DNA of 64,000 nt from Citrobacter koseri ATCC BAA-895 (GCF_000018045.1 NC_009792.1:868001-932000), one strand, 5' to 3'; counted from the stretch's first letter, positions 47,330 through 56,411 are shown. Translations and numbers: made by a program. Notes: generated by a model not told the origin, from the sequence alone.

Positions 47330-48602
47330 TGTTCAGTCGAATGTGAAACCGCTGACGTTGACGACCGGGCGGGTGATTTTTGCTATTGCCGGCGTCTATG
47401 TGACGCAGAGTCTGGTATCGGCGCTGTCTATGCAGTCCTTACCCGCGCTGGTGCGCGCTGCTGGCGGATCGCTGGCGCTTGCCGGTGCGACAACCCTGTT
47501 CATGCTGCCCTGGGCGCTGAAGTTTATTTGGGCGCCGTGGATCGAACGCTGGCGGCTTCCGCCCGGTAGCCAGGAACGCCGTTCGCGGATGTTAATCCTG
47601 CGTGGTCAGGTCGCGCTAGCGGCGATCCTGATGATTGCCGCAGCGATTGGCTGGTTTGGGCGAGAAGGAGGATTTCCCGATACGCAAATCGTCGCGTTAT
47701 TTGTTCTGTTTATGGTGGCAGGCACGGTCGCTTCCACCATTGATATCGCCAGCGACGGCTTTTGCGTCGATCAACTGACTCGCGCGGGTTACGGCTGGGG
47801 AAACAGCGTGCAGGTCGGCGGCAGCTATCTGGGAATGATGTGCGGCGGCGGGGTGTTCCTGATGTTGTCGGCAGCATCCGGCTGGCCTGTCGCCATGCTG
47901 ATGATGGCGATGCTGATTATGGCGCTGTCATTCCCGCTGTGGCGCATTACGGAGCCGACGCGAACAGCGCCTATCCCGCATGTTCCGGCGTTAGGTTATG
48001 CGCTAAGGAGGAAGCAGGCGCGCCTGGGCTTACTGCTGGTATTAATGCTGAATTCAGGCATGCGGTTTGTGCTGCCTCTTCTGGCGCCGCTGTTGTTGGA
48101 TCATGGGTTGAGCATGTCTGCGTTGGGCGCGCTGTTCAGCGGCGGCAATATTGCAGCGGGCATAGCAGGAACGCTGGCCGGCGGATTACTGATGAAATAC
48201 ACCTCACCCGGCAGAGCGCTGTTGACGGCTTATGGCGTCCAGGGGATCGCGCTGCTGGCGGTGGTGATGACGTTCATGATGGCGCCGGGTCATCTGTTGC
48301 TGCCGATTCTCCAGTGTCTGGTCATTGTCCAGTCCATTTCGCTGGCCTGCGCGCTGGTCTGTCTTTACGCCACGCTGATGTCGCTTTCATCGCCTTTGCA
48401 GGCCGGTGTCGACTTCACCCTCTTTCAATGTACTGACGCGGCAATCGCCATCCTGGCTGGTGTTATCGGCGGCGTTGTTGCTCAACATTTTGGCTATGCG
48501 GCCTGCTTCCTGTTTGCCGGGGTATTCACGTTGCTGGCGGCGTGGGTTGCTTATATCCGGCTGCATTCGGCAAGAGAACTGATGACAAGCGCAATTGATT
48601 GA
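47322..48602 (+). CDS. ybtX: YbtX, major-facilitator membrane protein
   Basis: A 426-residue, roughly twelve-helix protein of the MFS/AmpG-like group. It is dispensable for iron uptake by yersiniabactin but has been linked to zinc acquisition in Yersinia. I use the ATG at 47322, which overlaps the end of ybtQ and gives the known length. Intact. Its zinc link is of interest given the zinc-starvation genes to the right of the integrase. Confidence 0.95.
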   Translation: MSDVQSNVKPLTLTTGRVIFAIAGVYVTQSLVSALSMQSLPALVRAAGGSLALAGATTLFMLPWALKFIWAPWIERWRLPPGSQERRSRMLILRGQVALAAILMIAAAIGWFGREGGFPDTQIVALFVLFMVAGTVASTIDIASDGFCVDQLTRAGYGWGNSVQVGGSYLGMMCGGGVFLMLSAASGWPVAMLMMAMLIMALSFPLWRITEPTRTAPIPHVPALGYALRRKQARLGLLLVLMLNSGMRFVLPLLAPLLLDHGLSMSALGALFSGGNIAAGIAGTLAGGLLMKYTSPGRALLTAYGVQGIALLAVVMTFMMAPGHLLLPILQCLVIVQSISLACALVCLYATLMSLSSPLQAGVDFTLFQCTDAAIAILAGVIGGVVAQHFGYAACFLFAGVFTLLAAWVAYIRLHSARELMTSAID

Positions 48603-48629
48603 TCCGGGAATAACACAGAGAGGTAAGGG

Positions 48630-49934
48630 ATGAAAATCAGTGAATTTTTACACCTGGCGTTACCAGAGGAACAATGGCTGCCGACGATTTCTGGCGTTTT
48701 ACGCCAGTTCGCAGAAGAAGAGTGTTATGTCTATGAGCGTCAACCCTGTTGGTATTTAGGCAAAGGGTGCCAGGCACGGTTGCACATTAATGCCGATGGA
48801 ACGCAGGCGACATTTATTGATGATGCCGGGGAGCAAAAATGGGCGGTGGATTCCATTGCCGACTGCGCGCGTCGTTTTATGGCGCATCCTCAGGTGAAAG
48901 GACGTCGGGTATATGGACAGGTCGGGTTCAACTTTGCGGCGCATGCGCGGGGGATTGCCTTTAACGCCGGGGAGTGGCCGCTGCTGACGTTAACCGTTCC
49001 CCGTGAAGAACTTATTTTTGAAAAGGGAAATGTCACCGTTTATGCGGACTCCGCCGACGGGTGCCGACGTCTGTGCGAGTGGGTAAAAGAGGCCGGTACA
49101 ACGACGCAGAACGCACCACTGGCGGTGGATACCGCCCTCAATGGTGAGGCGTATAAACAACAGGTTGTACGCGCCGTTGCGGAGATCCGCCGTGGCGAGT
49201 ATGTCAAAGTGATTGTCTCGCGCGCCATTCCCCTGCCATCGCGGATTGATATGCCTGCCACGCTGTTATACGGTCGGCAGGCAAACACGCCTGTGCGCTC
49301 GTTTATGTTCCGTCAGGAAGGACGCGAAGCGCTGGGCTTTAGCCCGGAACTGGTGATGTCAGTGACGGGCAATAAAGTGGTCACTGAACCGCTTGCGGGC
49401 ACCCGCGATCGCATGGGAAACCCGGAGCATAATAAGGCGAAAGAGGCAGAACTGCTGCACGACAGTAAAGAGGTGCTTGAGCATATCCTTTCTGTCAAAG
49501 AAGCTATTGCTGAACTGGAGGCCGTTTGCCAGCCGGGCAGCGTGGTGGTTGAAGATTTAATGTCGGTTCGCCAGCGCGGCAGCGTTCAGCATCTGGGGTC
49601 TGGCGTGAGCGGTCAGCTTGCGGAAAACAAGGATGCCTGGGATGCGTTTACTGTATTGTTTCCGTCGATTACCGCCTCAGGCATCCCTAAAAACGCTGCT
49701 CTGAACGCGATTATGCAAATTGAGAATACGCCGCGAGAGCTTTATTCCGGCGCAATTCTGCTGCTGGACGATACGCGCTTCGATGCGGCGCTGGTCCTGC
49801 GTTCCGTATTTCAGGACAGCCAGCGCAGCTGGATACAGGCGGGGGCGGGAATCATCGCGCAATCTACGCCGGAACGCGAACTGACGGAAACCCGGGAGAA
49901 ATTAGCGAGCATTGCGCCCTATTTAATGGTGTAG
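48630..49934 (+). CDS. ybtS: YbtS, salicylate synthase
   Basis: A 434-residue chorismate-using enzyme (MST family) that converts chorismate via isochorismate to salicylate, the starter for yersiniabactin. The chorismate-binding core has VVTEPLAGTRDR, the acidic Mg segment ELLHDSKEVLEHI, SVQHLGSGVSG and IQAGAGIIAQSTPERELTETREKL. A ribosome site GAGAGGTAAGGG precedes the ATG. It is the last gene of ybtPQXS and is followed by a terminator. Confidence 0.97.
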   Translation: MKISEFLHLALPEEQWLPTISGVLRQFAEEECYVYERQPCWYLGKGCQARLHINADGTQATFIDDAGEQKWAVDSIADCARRFMAHPQVKGRRVYGQVGFNFAAHARGIAFNAGEWPLLTLTVPREELIFEKGNVTVYADSADGCRRLCEWVKEAGTTTQNAPLAVDTALNGEAYKQQVVRAVAEIRRGEYVKVIVSRAIPLPSRIDMPATLLYGRQANTPVRSFMFRQEGREALGFSPELVMSVTGNKVVTEPLAGTRDRMGNPEHNKAKEAELLHDSKEVLEHILSVKEAIAELEAVCQPGSVVVEDLMSVRQRGSVQHLGSGVSGQLAENKDAWDAFTVLFPSITASGIPKNAALNAIMQIENTPRELYSGAILLLDDTRFDAALVLRSVFQDSQRSWIQAGAGIIAQSTPERELTETREKLASIAPYLMV

Positions 49935-49971
49935 GAGTAACTGTTTTCTAACCTCACAACCAGACTGTCCA

Positions 49972-50023
49972 AAGACAATTGAGTCGCTCTTTGATTCCTC
50001 TGTGACTCTATTGTCTTCTTTTT
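49972..50023 (+). terminator. Intrinsic terminator after ybtS
   Basis: Arms AAGACAATTGAGTC (49972-49985) and GACTCTATTGTCTT (50004-50017) pair at 13 of 14 positions, and CTTTTT follows. It ends the ybtPQXS transcript. Confidence 0.8.
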
Positions 50024-50127
50024 GGATAAAATAGGTGTTTTTCGTCATGAAGTTGATAAAAGTCTATATAGAACCACCTCCTGTAGAGGTGGTGGTAATT
50101 TGCCAGAGTGTGGGATTCGTTAGTATA

Positions 50128-51390
50128 CTATGGGATAAACTTATTTTTACCAATTGTATAAGGCGGTGCATAAGATTCTCGGCATGCTTCCAGATAATCC
50201 GACCACCACTGCATCATCGCTTTGCGGGCTTCTAGGTGCTCTGCCTTATGAATATAAGCCATGCGCACGGTATTGCGCTCCTGATGACTCATCTGGCGTT
50301 CTACTGCGTCCTTTGCCCATAAACCCGATTCCATCAGCGCACTGCATGCCATTGCCCGGAAGCCGTGACCGCAGATATCCTTTTTCGTGTCGTAACCCAT
50401 CACCCGCAGTGCCTTATTGACCGTGTTTTCACACATTGGCTTATACGGGTTATGGTCGCCGGGGAAGATCAGTTCATTATTACCGGTGATATCCTTAATC
50501 TGTTTCAGAATGGCGATGGACTGTTCTGAGAGGGGGACGATATGCGGCATTCGCATTTTTGCCCCGCGGCCGGAATAACGCACGCCAATAATGGGTTCTC
50601 GCGTCGCGGGTATCGTCCAGACTCGGTTTGTGAAATCAATCTCTGACCAGCGGGCGAAACGCAGTTCACTGGAGCGAATGAACACATGCAGCATCAGCAG
50701 AACGGCATGCCGGGTCAGTTCACGGCCCTGATGATATGCCCCAATACGTTCAAGCAGTTCAGGCAGCCGCTCCAGCGGCAGGGCAGGATAGTGCCGTCTG
50801 ACAGGAGGTGTGGTCACGCCGCCAAGGTTTGCTGCAGGGTTCGTATCGATTAACTCCTGATGGACCGCATGGCGCATTATGTTACTCAGGTGCTGCCGTG
50901 TGCGGGACGCAACCTCCAGCAGACCTTTTTCCTCGATCCCTTTCAGCAGGTCAATGAAATGACGGGGTTTAAGTTCTGATACAGGTAGGTTCCCGATGAC
51001 CGGAAAGATGTGATTGTTCAGGCTGGCAAGCAGACGGTCGGCGGTGTTCTGCGACCATTTCCTGTTACTTTTATGCCACGCCAGCGCCACGTTTTTAAAA
51101 ACTTTCTCCGGTGTTCGTGAGCCACGTTCAGCAGCCCGCTGCTGTACCGGGTTGATATTCAGCGCCAGCATTTTACGGATACCTTCACGTTGCTGTCGCG
51201 CATCAGACAGGGAGATGGCTGGATAGGCACCCAGCGCAATGCGGGATTCTTTACCGCTAATACGGTATTTGAGATACCAGTGGCGGGAGCCACCCGGCTT
51301 GACCAGCAGATACAGACCGTGGGAATCGGAGACTTTAAAGGGTTTATCAGAAGGCTTGAGGGTGCGGATTTTTGCGTCGGTAAGGGACAT
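50128..51390 (-). CDS. int: P4-type tyrosine integrase of the ICE
   Basis: A 420-residue site-specific recombinase of the P4/HPI integrase group that inserts at asparagine tRNA genes. The N-terminal DUF4102-type domain (LTDAKIRTLKPSDKPFKVSDSHGLYLLVKPGGSRHW) is followed by the core-binding and catalytic domains. The catalytic set is visible: Arg in IRSSELRFARW (about 236), HGFR (about 340) and the Tyr in MAYIHK (about 380). It reads toward the ybt locus, and its start lies 160 bases from the attachment core. Intact. Confidence 0.95.
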   Translation of the reverse strand: MSLTDAKIRTLKPSDKPFKVSDSHGLYLLVKPGGSRHWYLKYRISGKESRIALGAYPAISLSDARQQREGIRKMLALNINPVQQRAAERGSRTPEKVFKNVALAWHKSNRKWSQNTADRLLASLNNHIFPVIGNLPVSELKPRHFIDLLKGIEEKGLLEVASRTRQHLSNIMRHAVHQELIDTNPAANLGGVTTPPVRRHYPALPLERLPELLERIGAYHQGRELTRHAVLLMLHVFIRSSELRFARWSEIDFTNRVWTIPATREPIIGVRYSGRGAKMRMPHIVPLSEQSIAILKQIKDITGNNELIFPGDHNPYKPMCENTVNKALRVMGYDTKKDICGHGFRAMACSALMESGLWAKDAVERQMSHQERNTVRMAYIHKAEHLEARKAMMQWWSDYLEACRESYAPPYTIGKNKFIP

Positions 51391-51550
51391 ATGGGGGTCA
51401 CTCCATTATCGAACTAACCTGACCCCAGATTTGACCACCAATTTTTCCCGATGCGTAGGGTAAAATCAAAATGCACCGGGAAGAGTTTTCACACTAACCT
51501 GTTGAATCAACATCAGATAAGGATTCGCAAGGAAGCATGAAAACAGAAAA

Positions 51551-51567
51551 TTGGCTCCTCTGACTGG
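51551..51567 (-). other. att: 17-bp attachment core (tRNA-Asn 3' end)
   Basis: On the minus strand these 17 bases read CCAGTCAGAGGAGCCAA, the direct repeat that flanks HPI/ICEKp elements and equals the 3' end of the asparagine tRNA gene. No tRNA body lies on its right side. Instead a truncated ABC transporter gene begins within the last bases of the core. This is the integrase-side attachment site of the ICE. Confidence 0.93.
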
Positions 51568-51881
51568 CACAGACGCCCGACCTGGTATTGCTTGATGAAC
51601 CCACCAATCATCTCGATCCTCCCGGGCGCGAGGAACTACTTTCCCTTGTAAAAACCAAGGGAATTACCGTCGTGGCGGTATTGCACGATCTGACACTGAC
51701 AGAATCATTTGCTGACCGTGTTCTCCTCTTGTCGCAGGGGCAATCAGTGATCTGTGACACACCGGAGAGGGTATTGGTATCAGAATACCTTTATCCCATC
51801 TTTGGCTTGACCAGTTTTACCGTACCGCATCCCCATACAGGAAAGGCGTTGCGTATTTTTGAAGTTCCGCATTGTGCATAA
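51564..51881 (+). pseudogene. ABC transporter ATPase, 5' part lost at the att core
   Basis: The frame reads LAQTPDLVLLDEPTNHLD (Walker B and D-loop), VLHDLTL (switch His) and a normal FecE/BtuD-type C-terminus, about 105 residues. The Walker A and signature halves are missing: homology starts exactly within the attachment core. A TTG at 51588 could start translation, but without Walker A the product cannot bind ATP normally. It is followed after 21 bases by the substrate-binding protein gene. The missing half was probably lost or exchanged when the ICE integrated or recombined here. Confidence 0.85.
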
Positions 51882-51902
51882 ATTACTTTCTGAGAGTCAG
51901 TG

Positions 51903-52859
51903 ATGAAAAAATTGTTTATATCCCTGCTGGCGGTACTGTCTGCCTCAGTAGCCAGTGCTGCTGATTTTCCTGTTACTATTGAAAGTTGTGGGACTCCTGT
52001 CACATTCGCCGGTCCGCCGAAAAGGGCTGTTATCAACGACCTTAATATGTCAGAAATGGCGTTTGCACTGCATTTACAGGATCGTATTGTTGGGCTGACT
52101 GGTATTAGTGGCTGGTACAAAATGACGCCGGAATTTAAAAAGGCGATGGGCTCGATCCCAGAACTGGCACCCAAATATCCCACTCTGGAAACATTGCTGG
52201 CAGCCGAACCTGATTTCTTTTTCGCTGGCTGGAACTATGGGATGAAGGTGGGTGGCGAAGTGACGCCGGATACGCTAAGCAAATATGGCATCAAGACTTT
52301 TGTTCTGAGTGAAAGCTGTGTGTTCACCACTGCGCACAAAAATAAAGCCACCATGGATCTGCTGTATAACGATGTCCTCACGCTGGGTAAGATTTTTGGC
52401 AAGCGCAATGACGCACAGTCCCTGGTCAGCGGCTGGAAAAAGAGGTTGAATGAACTGCCGAAGCCAGCGGCAGGTACCCGTCCTTTAAAGGTGTTCGTCT
52501 ACGACTCAGGCGAGGATAAACCGTTTACCAGTGGTAAATATGCGATGCCTACGGCCATAATTGAGGCGGCTGGTGGTAAAAATGTAATGGAGGCGGTGGA
52601 TACCAGTTGGGGAACGACTTCCTGGGAAAGCGTGGCCGCTACTGAGCCGGACTTCATTATTTTGTTGGATTACCAGACGGGCAGCGGTGCGGATGCACTG
52701 CGTCATTTTCTTGAGAATCATCCGTTAATGAAACTGACTCCGGCTGTTCAGCATCATCGATACCTGAAATTACAATATGCTGAACTGACACCGGGGCCTG
52801 CCAACGTTGATGCGGTGGAAAAACTCGCGCGGGCGATGTACCCGTCAACGGCGAAGTGA
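51903..52859 (+). CDS. Periplasmic substrate-binding protein (FecB/BtuF class)
   Basis: A 318-residue class III binding protein with signal peptide MKKLFISLLAVLSASVASA. The segments PKRAVINDLNMSEMAFAL and YPTLETLLAAEPDFFFAGWNYG are typical of iron-siderophore, cobalamin and metal-chelate binders. A Cys pair (ESCGTP and SESCVF) may form a disulfide. Substrate is unknown; the neighbouring zinc genes suggest a metal chelate. The ATPase before it is truncated and the permease after it has a stop codon, so the importer as a whole seems inactive unless a host ATPase and permease take over. Confidence 0.8.
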   Translation: MKKLFISLLAVLSASVASAADFPVTIESCGTPVTFAGPPKRAVINDLNMSEMAFALHLQDRIVGLTGISGWYKMTPEFKKAMGSIPELAPKYPTLETLLAAEPDFFFAGWNYGMKVGGEVTPDTLSKYGIKTFVLSESCVFTTAHKNKATMDLLYNDVLTLGKIFGKRNDAQSLVSGWKKRLNELPKPAAGTRPLKVFVYDSGEDKPFTSGKYAMPTAIIEAAGGKNVMEAVDTSWGTTSWESVAATEPDFIILLDYQTGSGADALRHFLENHPLMKLTPAVQHHRYLKLQYAELTPGPANVDAVEKLARAMYPSTAK

Positions 52860-53878
52860 TGCTCATGTCGTACCGTTATCACTGGGCGATGTGGGGAGCC
52901 ATGGTAGTGCTGATTGGGTTGATGTTATTCAGTATTACCAGAGGGACAGTTTCACTGTCGCTAATGTAGGTGCTGGGAGCACTGAAGCTGGTGGATGAGC
53001 CGGTATCTGCCATGGTCAGCAGAATTGTGACGGATTTACGCGTACCGAGGATGTTGCTCTCTGTGCTGACAGGGGCGGGACTGGCAATGGTAGGGGCGTT
53101 GTTACAAACTACCACCCGTAACGATCTGGCCGATCCTTTTTTGTTCGGGCTATCCTCCGGCGCGTCAGCGGGGGCGGTGCTGGTGATCACCCGTTTTGGT
53201 GATCGACTTGGTGTATTAACGCTCCCCGTATCGGCGTTTGTTGGTGGTGTGTGTTCCGCCATAGCAGTAATGCTGTTGTTTCATTTTAAAAAGCAACGCG
53301 GAGCTGAGCATCTAATTCTCTGCGGTCTTGCCATCTCTTTTTTGTTCGGGGCGCTGACCAGTTATTTCATTTTTTCGGGCGATCAGCGAGCTGCCAGCTC
53401 TGTGCTGTTCTGGTCACTGGGTGGTCTGGGATTAGCCACCTGGAATAATTTGCCTTTCGCAGTGTTCAGCCTGGTGTTGCTGTTTGCTTTTGTCCTGTTA
53501 CGGTGGCGCTCTCTGGATGGTGTGCTGGCAGGAGAACAGACAGCGTTGTCGCTGGGGATTAACGTGAGTCGTCTGCGCATCGAGATTTTTCTTTGTTGCG
53601 CACTGGCAACATCGTTGATGGTGGCATTAACCGGCGTGATTGGATTTGTTGGCTTAATGGTGCCTCATCTGTGTCGGCATTTTGCAGGAGTTAAGCATCT
53701 GTTGTTGTTACCTTTGTGTGGCGTCTGGGGTGCAATATTACTGTGTGGCGGCGATATAGTCAGCCGGACGATACTGGCACCGCAGGAACTACCAATTGGC
53801 ATTATTACGGCGGGCATTGGAGGGTTGTTTATTATCATGTTACTCGCACGAAATTCGTCCAGAAATACGGCCTGTTAA
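52859..53878 (+). pseudogene. FecCD-family permease with an in-frame amber codon
   Basis: The frame opens at an ATG overlapping the stop of the binding-protein gene and reads MLMSYRYHWAMWGAMVVLIG for the first membrane helix, then LFSITRGTVSLSLM. A TAG at 52967-52969 (codon 37) follows, and the frame continues VLGALKLVDEPVSAMVSRIV, with FecCD landmarks RVPRMLLSVLTGAGLAMVGALLQ and VGLMVPHLCRH to 53878. CAG (Gln) to TAG is the simplest cause. A GTG right after the stop could restart translation but would omit the first membrane helix. With the ATPase and binding-protein genes it forms a metal-chelate importer remnant. Confidence 0.85.
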
Positions 53879-54083
53879 GCACATATAAGACAGAAAAATA
53901 AGGCTCTGATGTCTTTTATTCATTCTGAAGGTTGAGGTTGTTGACGCCAATTATGAAAGCAACCGACAATCCTTGTTGACGGTTATATTTATTATAGAGT
54001 CAGGTAATAGTGTGATGGCTTTTAGATATTTTAAAATTTATTTATCGCCTGACTCGATTTCAATGATTATTCGTATTGGTGAT

Positions 54084-54566
54084 TTAACCCTTTCCTCGAC
54101 AATCAGGGCAAATTACTTTAACTTCAATATCTTTTTTTTGTACAGCACAACCATAATCTATTGCTTTTTTCTCAATGTAAGTATGAATGAGGTGGTCAGT
54201 ATGTTGGATTATTGTTCCGCAGTTTGAGCAAATCAAAAAAATAGTCACAACATCAGAGGATAAATTATTTTTTTTGATAAATTTGCTACAGCATTCTATT
54301 TTTACGATAATCCCTGCCTGTTGCAAATAATCCAGAGAACGATAAACCGTAGCCGGTTTTGCATTCGGATTATATTTCTTCATTAATTCCAGTATCTGGT
54401 ATGCGCTAATGCCTTTTTCTTTAGCATGACTGACGAAATTATAAACTCTCTCCCGGAGCGGTGTGATTCGTATTTTCTTACTCTCAATCAGCTCTCTCCG
54501 CCCGGAACAATCCGTAGACGATAATGCAGTGTCCCTTGTACTTAGAGAATATGGGCTATTACTCAC
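54084..54566 (-). CDS. Fur-family regulator 1 (Zur-like), His cluster missing
   Basis: A 160-residue Fur-superfamily protein. I chose the GTG at 54566, with AGGAGG before it, over a TTG further up. The winged helix contains ITPLRERVYNFV, AYQILELMKKYNPNAKPATVYRSLDYLQQAGIV-like sequence, and the structural zinc pairs CSNCG and CPDC are present. The His-rich segment before CxxC, which carries the regulatory metal ligands in Fur and Zur, reads SSDVVTIFLIC with no His. It may sense metal differently or not at all. It is divergent from hisI2, and a Zur-like box lies between them. Confidence 0.8.
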   Translation of the reverse strand: MSNSPYSLSTRDTALSSTDCSGRRELIESKKIRITPLRERVYNFVSHAKEKGISAYQILELMKKYNPNAKPATVYRSLDYLQQAGIIVKIECCSKFIKKNNLSSDVVTIFLICSNCGTIIQHTDHLIHTYIEKKAIDYGCAVQKKDIEVKVICPDCRGKG

Positions 54567-54677
54567 CGGGCCTCCTGTAATTTTCAAGCGATGTTATCTT
54601 TTCTTGTCCTGAAACGATGGAAATCTACTGATGTTTTGATCGTGCCATGTAAGGAAAGAAGAACTGGCAAATTTTAT

Positions 54678-54697
54678 TGTTACGTTATAACATAACA
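54678..54697. promoter_or_regulatory. Zur-like box upstream of hisI2 and COG0523 gene 1
   Basis: A 20-base near-perfect palindrome centred on GTTATAAC (54684-54691), with flanks TGTTAC and ATAACA. It resembles the enterobacterial Zur operator built on TGTTATANTATAACA. It ends 19 bases before the hisI2 start and also lies in front of Fur-family regulator 1. Confidence 0.75.
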
Positions 54698-54716
54698 CAT
54701 GATAAGTGAGGTGCCA

Positions 54717-55118
54717 ATGTTTCTCTTACTGGAAAAAGCCCATGCAGGTGCAGTTTTTAAACTTGAAGATATCCTGGCATCAATACCCTGGGATTCTCAT
54801 GGATTGATCGCTGCGATTGCACAGCAATATGACACTGGAGAGGTGTTGATGCTTGCCTGGATGAATCAACAGGCTCTTGATGAAACCTTATTGACTGGCA
54901 GAGCCTGTTACTGGTCGCGATCCCGATCATGCCTTTGACGAAAAGGTGAGACCTCCGGCTGCGTTCAGCAAGTACATGATATCCGTCTGGATTGTGACGG
55001 AGATGCGGTACTACTGCTTGTGGATCAAAAAGGTGGAGCCTGCCACACAGGTCGGCGGAGTTGTTTTTACAACGCCATTAAAGGCGATGAGCTAACCGTG
55101 CTCAACGATCCTGGTTAA
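54717..55118 (+). pseudogene. hisI: HisI paralogue (phosphoribosyl-AMP cyclohydrolase) with an in-frame TGA
   Basis: The frame starts at ATG 54717 (GAGG upstream) and encodes AAIAQQYDTGEVLMLAWMNQQAL and CYWSRSR, then TGA at 54936-54938. It continues in frame with RKGETSG, RLDCDGDAVLLLVDQKGGACHTGRRSCFYN and ends at 55116. These are the hallmarks of HisI, the third-step enzyme of histidine synthesis, and all three zinc Cys are present after the stop. The stop replaces the conserved Trp in the usual S-R-G-E-L-W-R-K-G segment, TGG to TGA. Zur-controlled hisI copies are known in zinc-starvation clusters. As read, only the first 73 codons are translated. Confidence 0.88.
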
Positions 55119-55154
55119 TCCGAACACAACGAATATCTGAGGAGATGTAAGGTA

Positions 55155-56378
55155 ATGTCCGAAGTCAGTGCAAATTTTCATGGCGATAAACGCCTGCCGG
55201 TTACCGTACTTTCGGGATTTTTGGGAGCAGGGAAAACGACACTGCTTAACCATATTCTGAACAACCGGGAAGGCCGTCGTGTTGCTGTCATTGTTAATGA
55301 TATGTCTGAGGTGAATATTGATGCTGCCCTTGTGAGGGAAGGTGGTGCAGAACTCTCCCGGACTGATGAAAAACTGGTAGAAATGAGCAACGGTTGCATT
55401 TGCTGCACATTGCGCGAAGATCTTCTTCTCGAAGTTAATCGTCTGGCAAAAGAAGGGCGTTTTGATCAGCTTGTCATTGAGTCCACCGGTATATCTGAGC
55501 CTCTGCCTGTTGCTGAAACATTTACCTTTGCGGGCGATGACGGTGAAAGCCTTTCGACGGTGGCCCGCCTTGACACCATGGTCACTGTGGTGGATGCGTA
55601 CAATTTTCTGAAAGACTACGGTTCGGAAGACAGCATTCAGTCACGCGGAGAATCGTTAGGTGAAGGTGATGAAAGGAGCGTTGTTGACTTGCTGATCGAT
55701 CAGATTGAATTCTGTGATGTGCTGGTCCTTAATAAAGTTGACCTTATCAGTGAAGCGCAAAAAGAAAAACTGATGGCGATTTTACGTTCGCTTAATCCAC
55801 GGGCCAGAATCGTTGTTTCACAGTTTGGACAGGTTCCGCTGGGCAACATACTTAATACCGGGCTGTTTGATTTCGAGCAGGCCGCTCAGGCACCCGGCTG
55901 GCTTAAAGAACTCCGGGGCGAACATACGCCGGAGACAGAAGAATATGGGATCACCAGCTTTGTCTTTCGCGCCCGCCGGCCTTTTCATCCGACCCGTTTC
56001 TGGCAGGTGATGGAAAATGAGCTGGATGGAGTCGTCAGATCAAAAGGTTACTTCTGGCTGGCCAGCCGTCCGGAATTCGCAGGTTCATGGTCGCAGGCAG
56101 GTGGCATTGCGCGCCAGGGGCTGGGGGGCATGTGGTGGGCTAGTGTGCCGAAAGGACGTTGGCCAGAGGATGCTGAGTCACTGAAGTTCATCATGTCTAA
56201 CTGGATAGATGGCATTGGTGATGCCCGTCAGGAACTCGTTTTTATTGGAATGGATATGAATGAATCAGAACTGCGCAACAGACTGGATTCCGCCCTGTTA
56301 ACGGATGCAGAAATGGCAGAAGGGCCTCAAAAGTGGCGGCATTATTCCGATCCTGTTGAGCCCTGGTTCGAAGAATGA
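55155..56378 (+). CDS. COG0523 GTPase 1, zinc metallochaperone (ZigA-like)
   Basis: A 407-residue GTPase with Walker A GFLGAGKTT (21-29), the metal motif CICC (81-84), Walker B ESTGISEP, and NKVD (guanine specificity) in LVLNKVDLI. The C-terminal CobW_C domain contains SFVFRARRPFHPTRFWQ. Zur-regulated members of this group, such as ZigA and ZNG1-type proteins, deliver zinc to client enzymes when zinc is scarce. A GGAGATGTAAGG site precedes the ATG. It follows hisI2 after 36 bases and probably shares its Zur-controlled promoter. Confidence 0.88.
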   Translation: MSEVSANFHGDKRLPVTVLSGFLGAGKTTLLNHILNNREGRRVAVIVNDMSEVNIDAALVREGGAELSRTDEKLVEMSNGCICCTLREDLLLEVNRLAKEGRFDQLVIESTGISEPLPVAETFTFAGDDGESLSTVARLDTMVTVVDAYNFLKDYGSEDSIQSRGESLGEGDERSVVDLLIDQIEFCDVLVLNKVDLISEAQKEKLMAILRSLNPRARIVVSQFGQVPLGNILNTGLFDFEQAAQAPGWLKELRGEHTPETEEYGITSFVFRARRPFHPTRFWQVMENELDGVVRSKGYFWLASRPEFAGSWSQAGGIARQGLGGMWWASVPKGRWPEDAESLKFIMSNWIDGIGDARQELVFIGMDMNESELRNRLDSALLTDAEMAEGPQKWRHYSDPVEPWFEE

Positions 56379-56380
56379 AT

Positions 56381-56411
56381 CGAAGGCACCCGCATTTGTC
56401 GGGTGCCTTCG
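56381..56411 (+). terminator. Hairpin after COG0523 gene 1
   Basis: A 12-bp perfect stem, CGAAGGCACCCG/CGGGTGCCTTCG, with a 7-base loop begins 2 bases beyond the stop codon. It lies between convergent genes and may end transcripts from both sides. No clear U-run. Confidence 0.7.

Noticed and set aside
49040..49498. Minus-strand frames within ybtS and similar frames inside irp1, irp2, ybtP and ybtQ
   Set aside because: They are shadows of high-GC coding sequence in other frames with no independent support.
51540..51620. An asparagine tRNA gene next to the attachment core
   Set aside because: Only the 17-base 3' end is present; upstream bases encode an ABC ATPase and cannot fold as a tRNA.
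53973..54227. An 84-codon plus-strand frame overlapping Fur-family regulator 1
   Set aside because: AT-rich, no ribosome site, mostly antisense to a convincing regulator gene.
52967..54938. Recoding of UAG and UGA as sense codons in the zinc module
   Set aside because: Neighbouring genes use these codons as normal stops, and there is no selenocysteine-type element evident after the UGA; simple nonsense mutations are the more economical reading.
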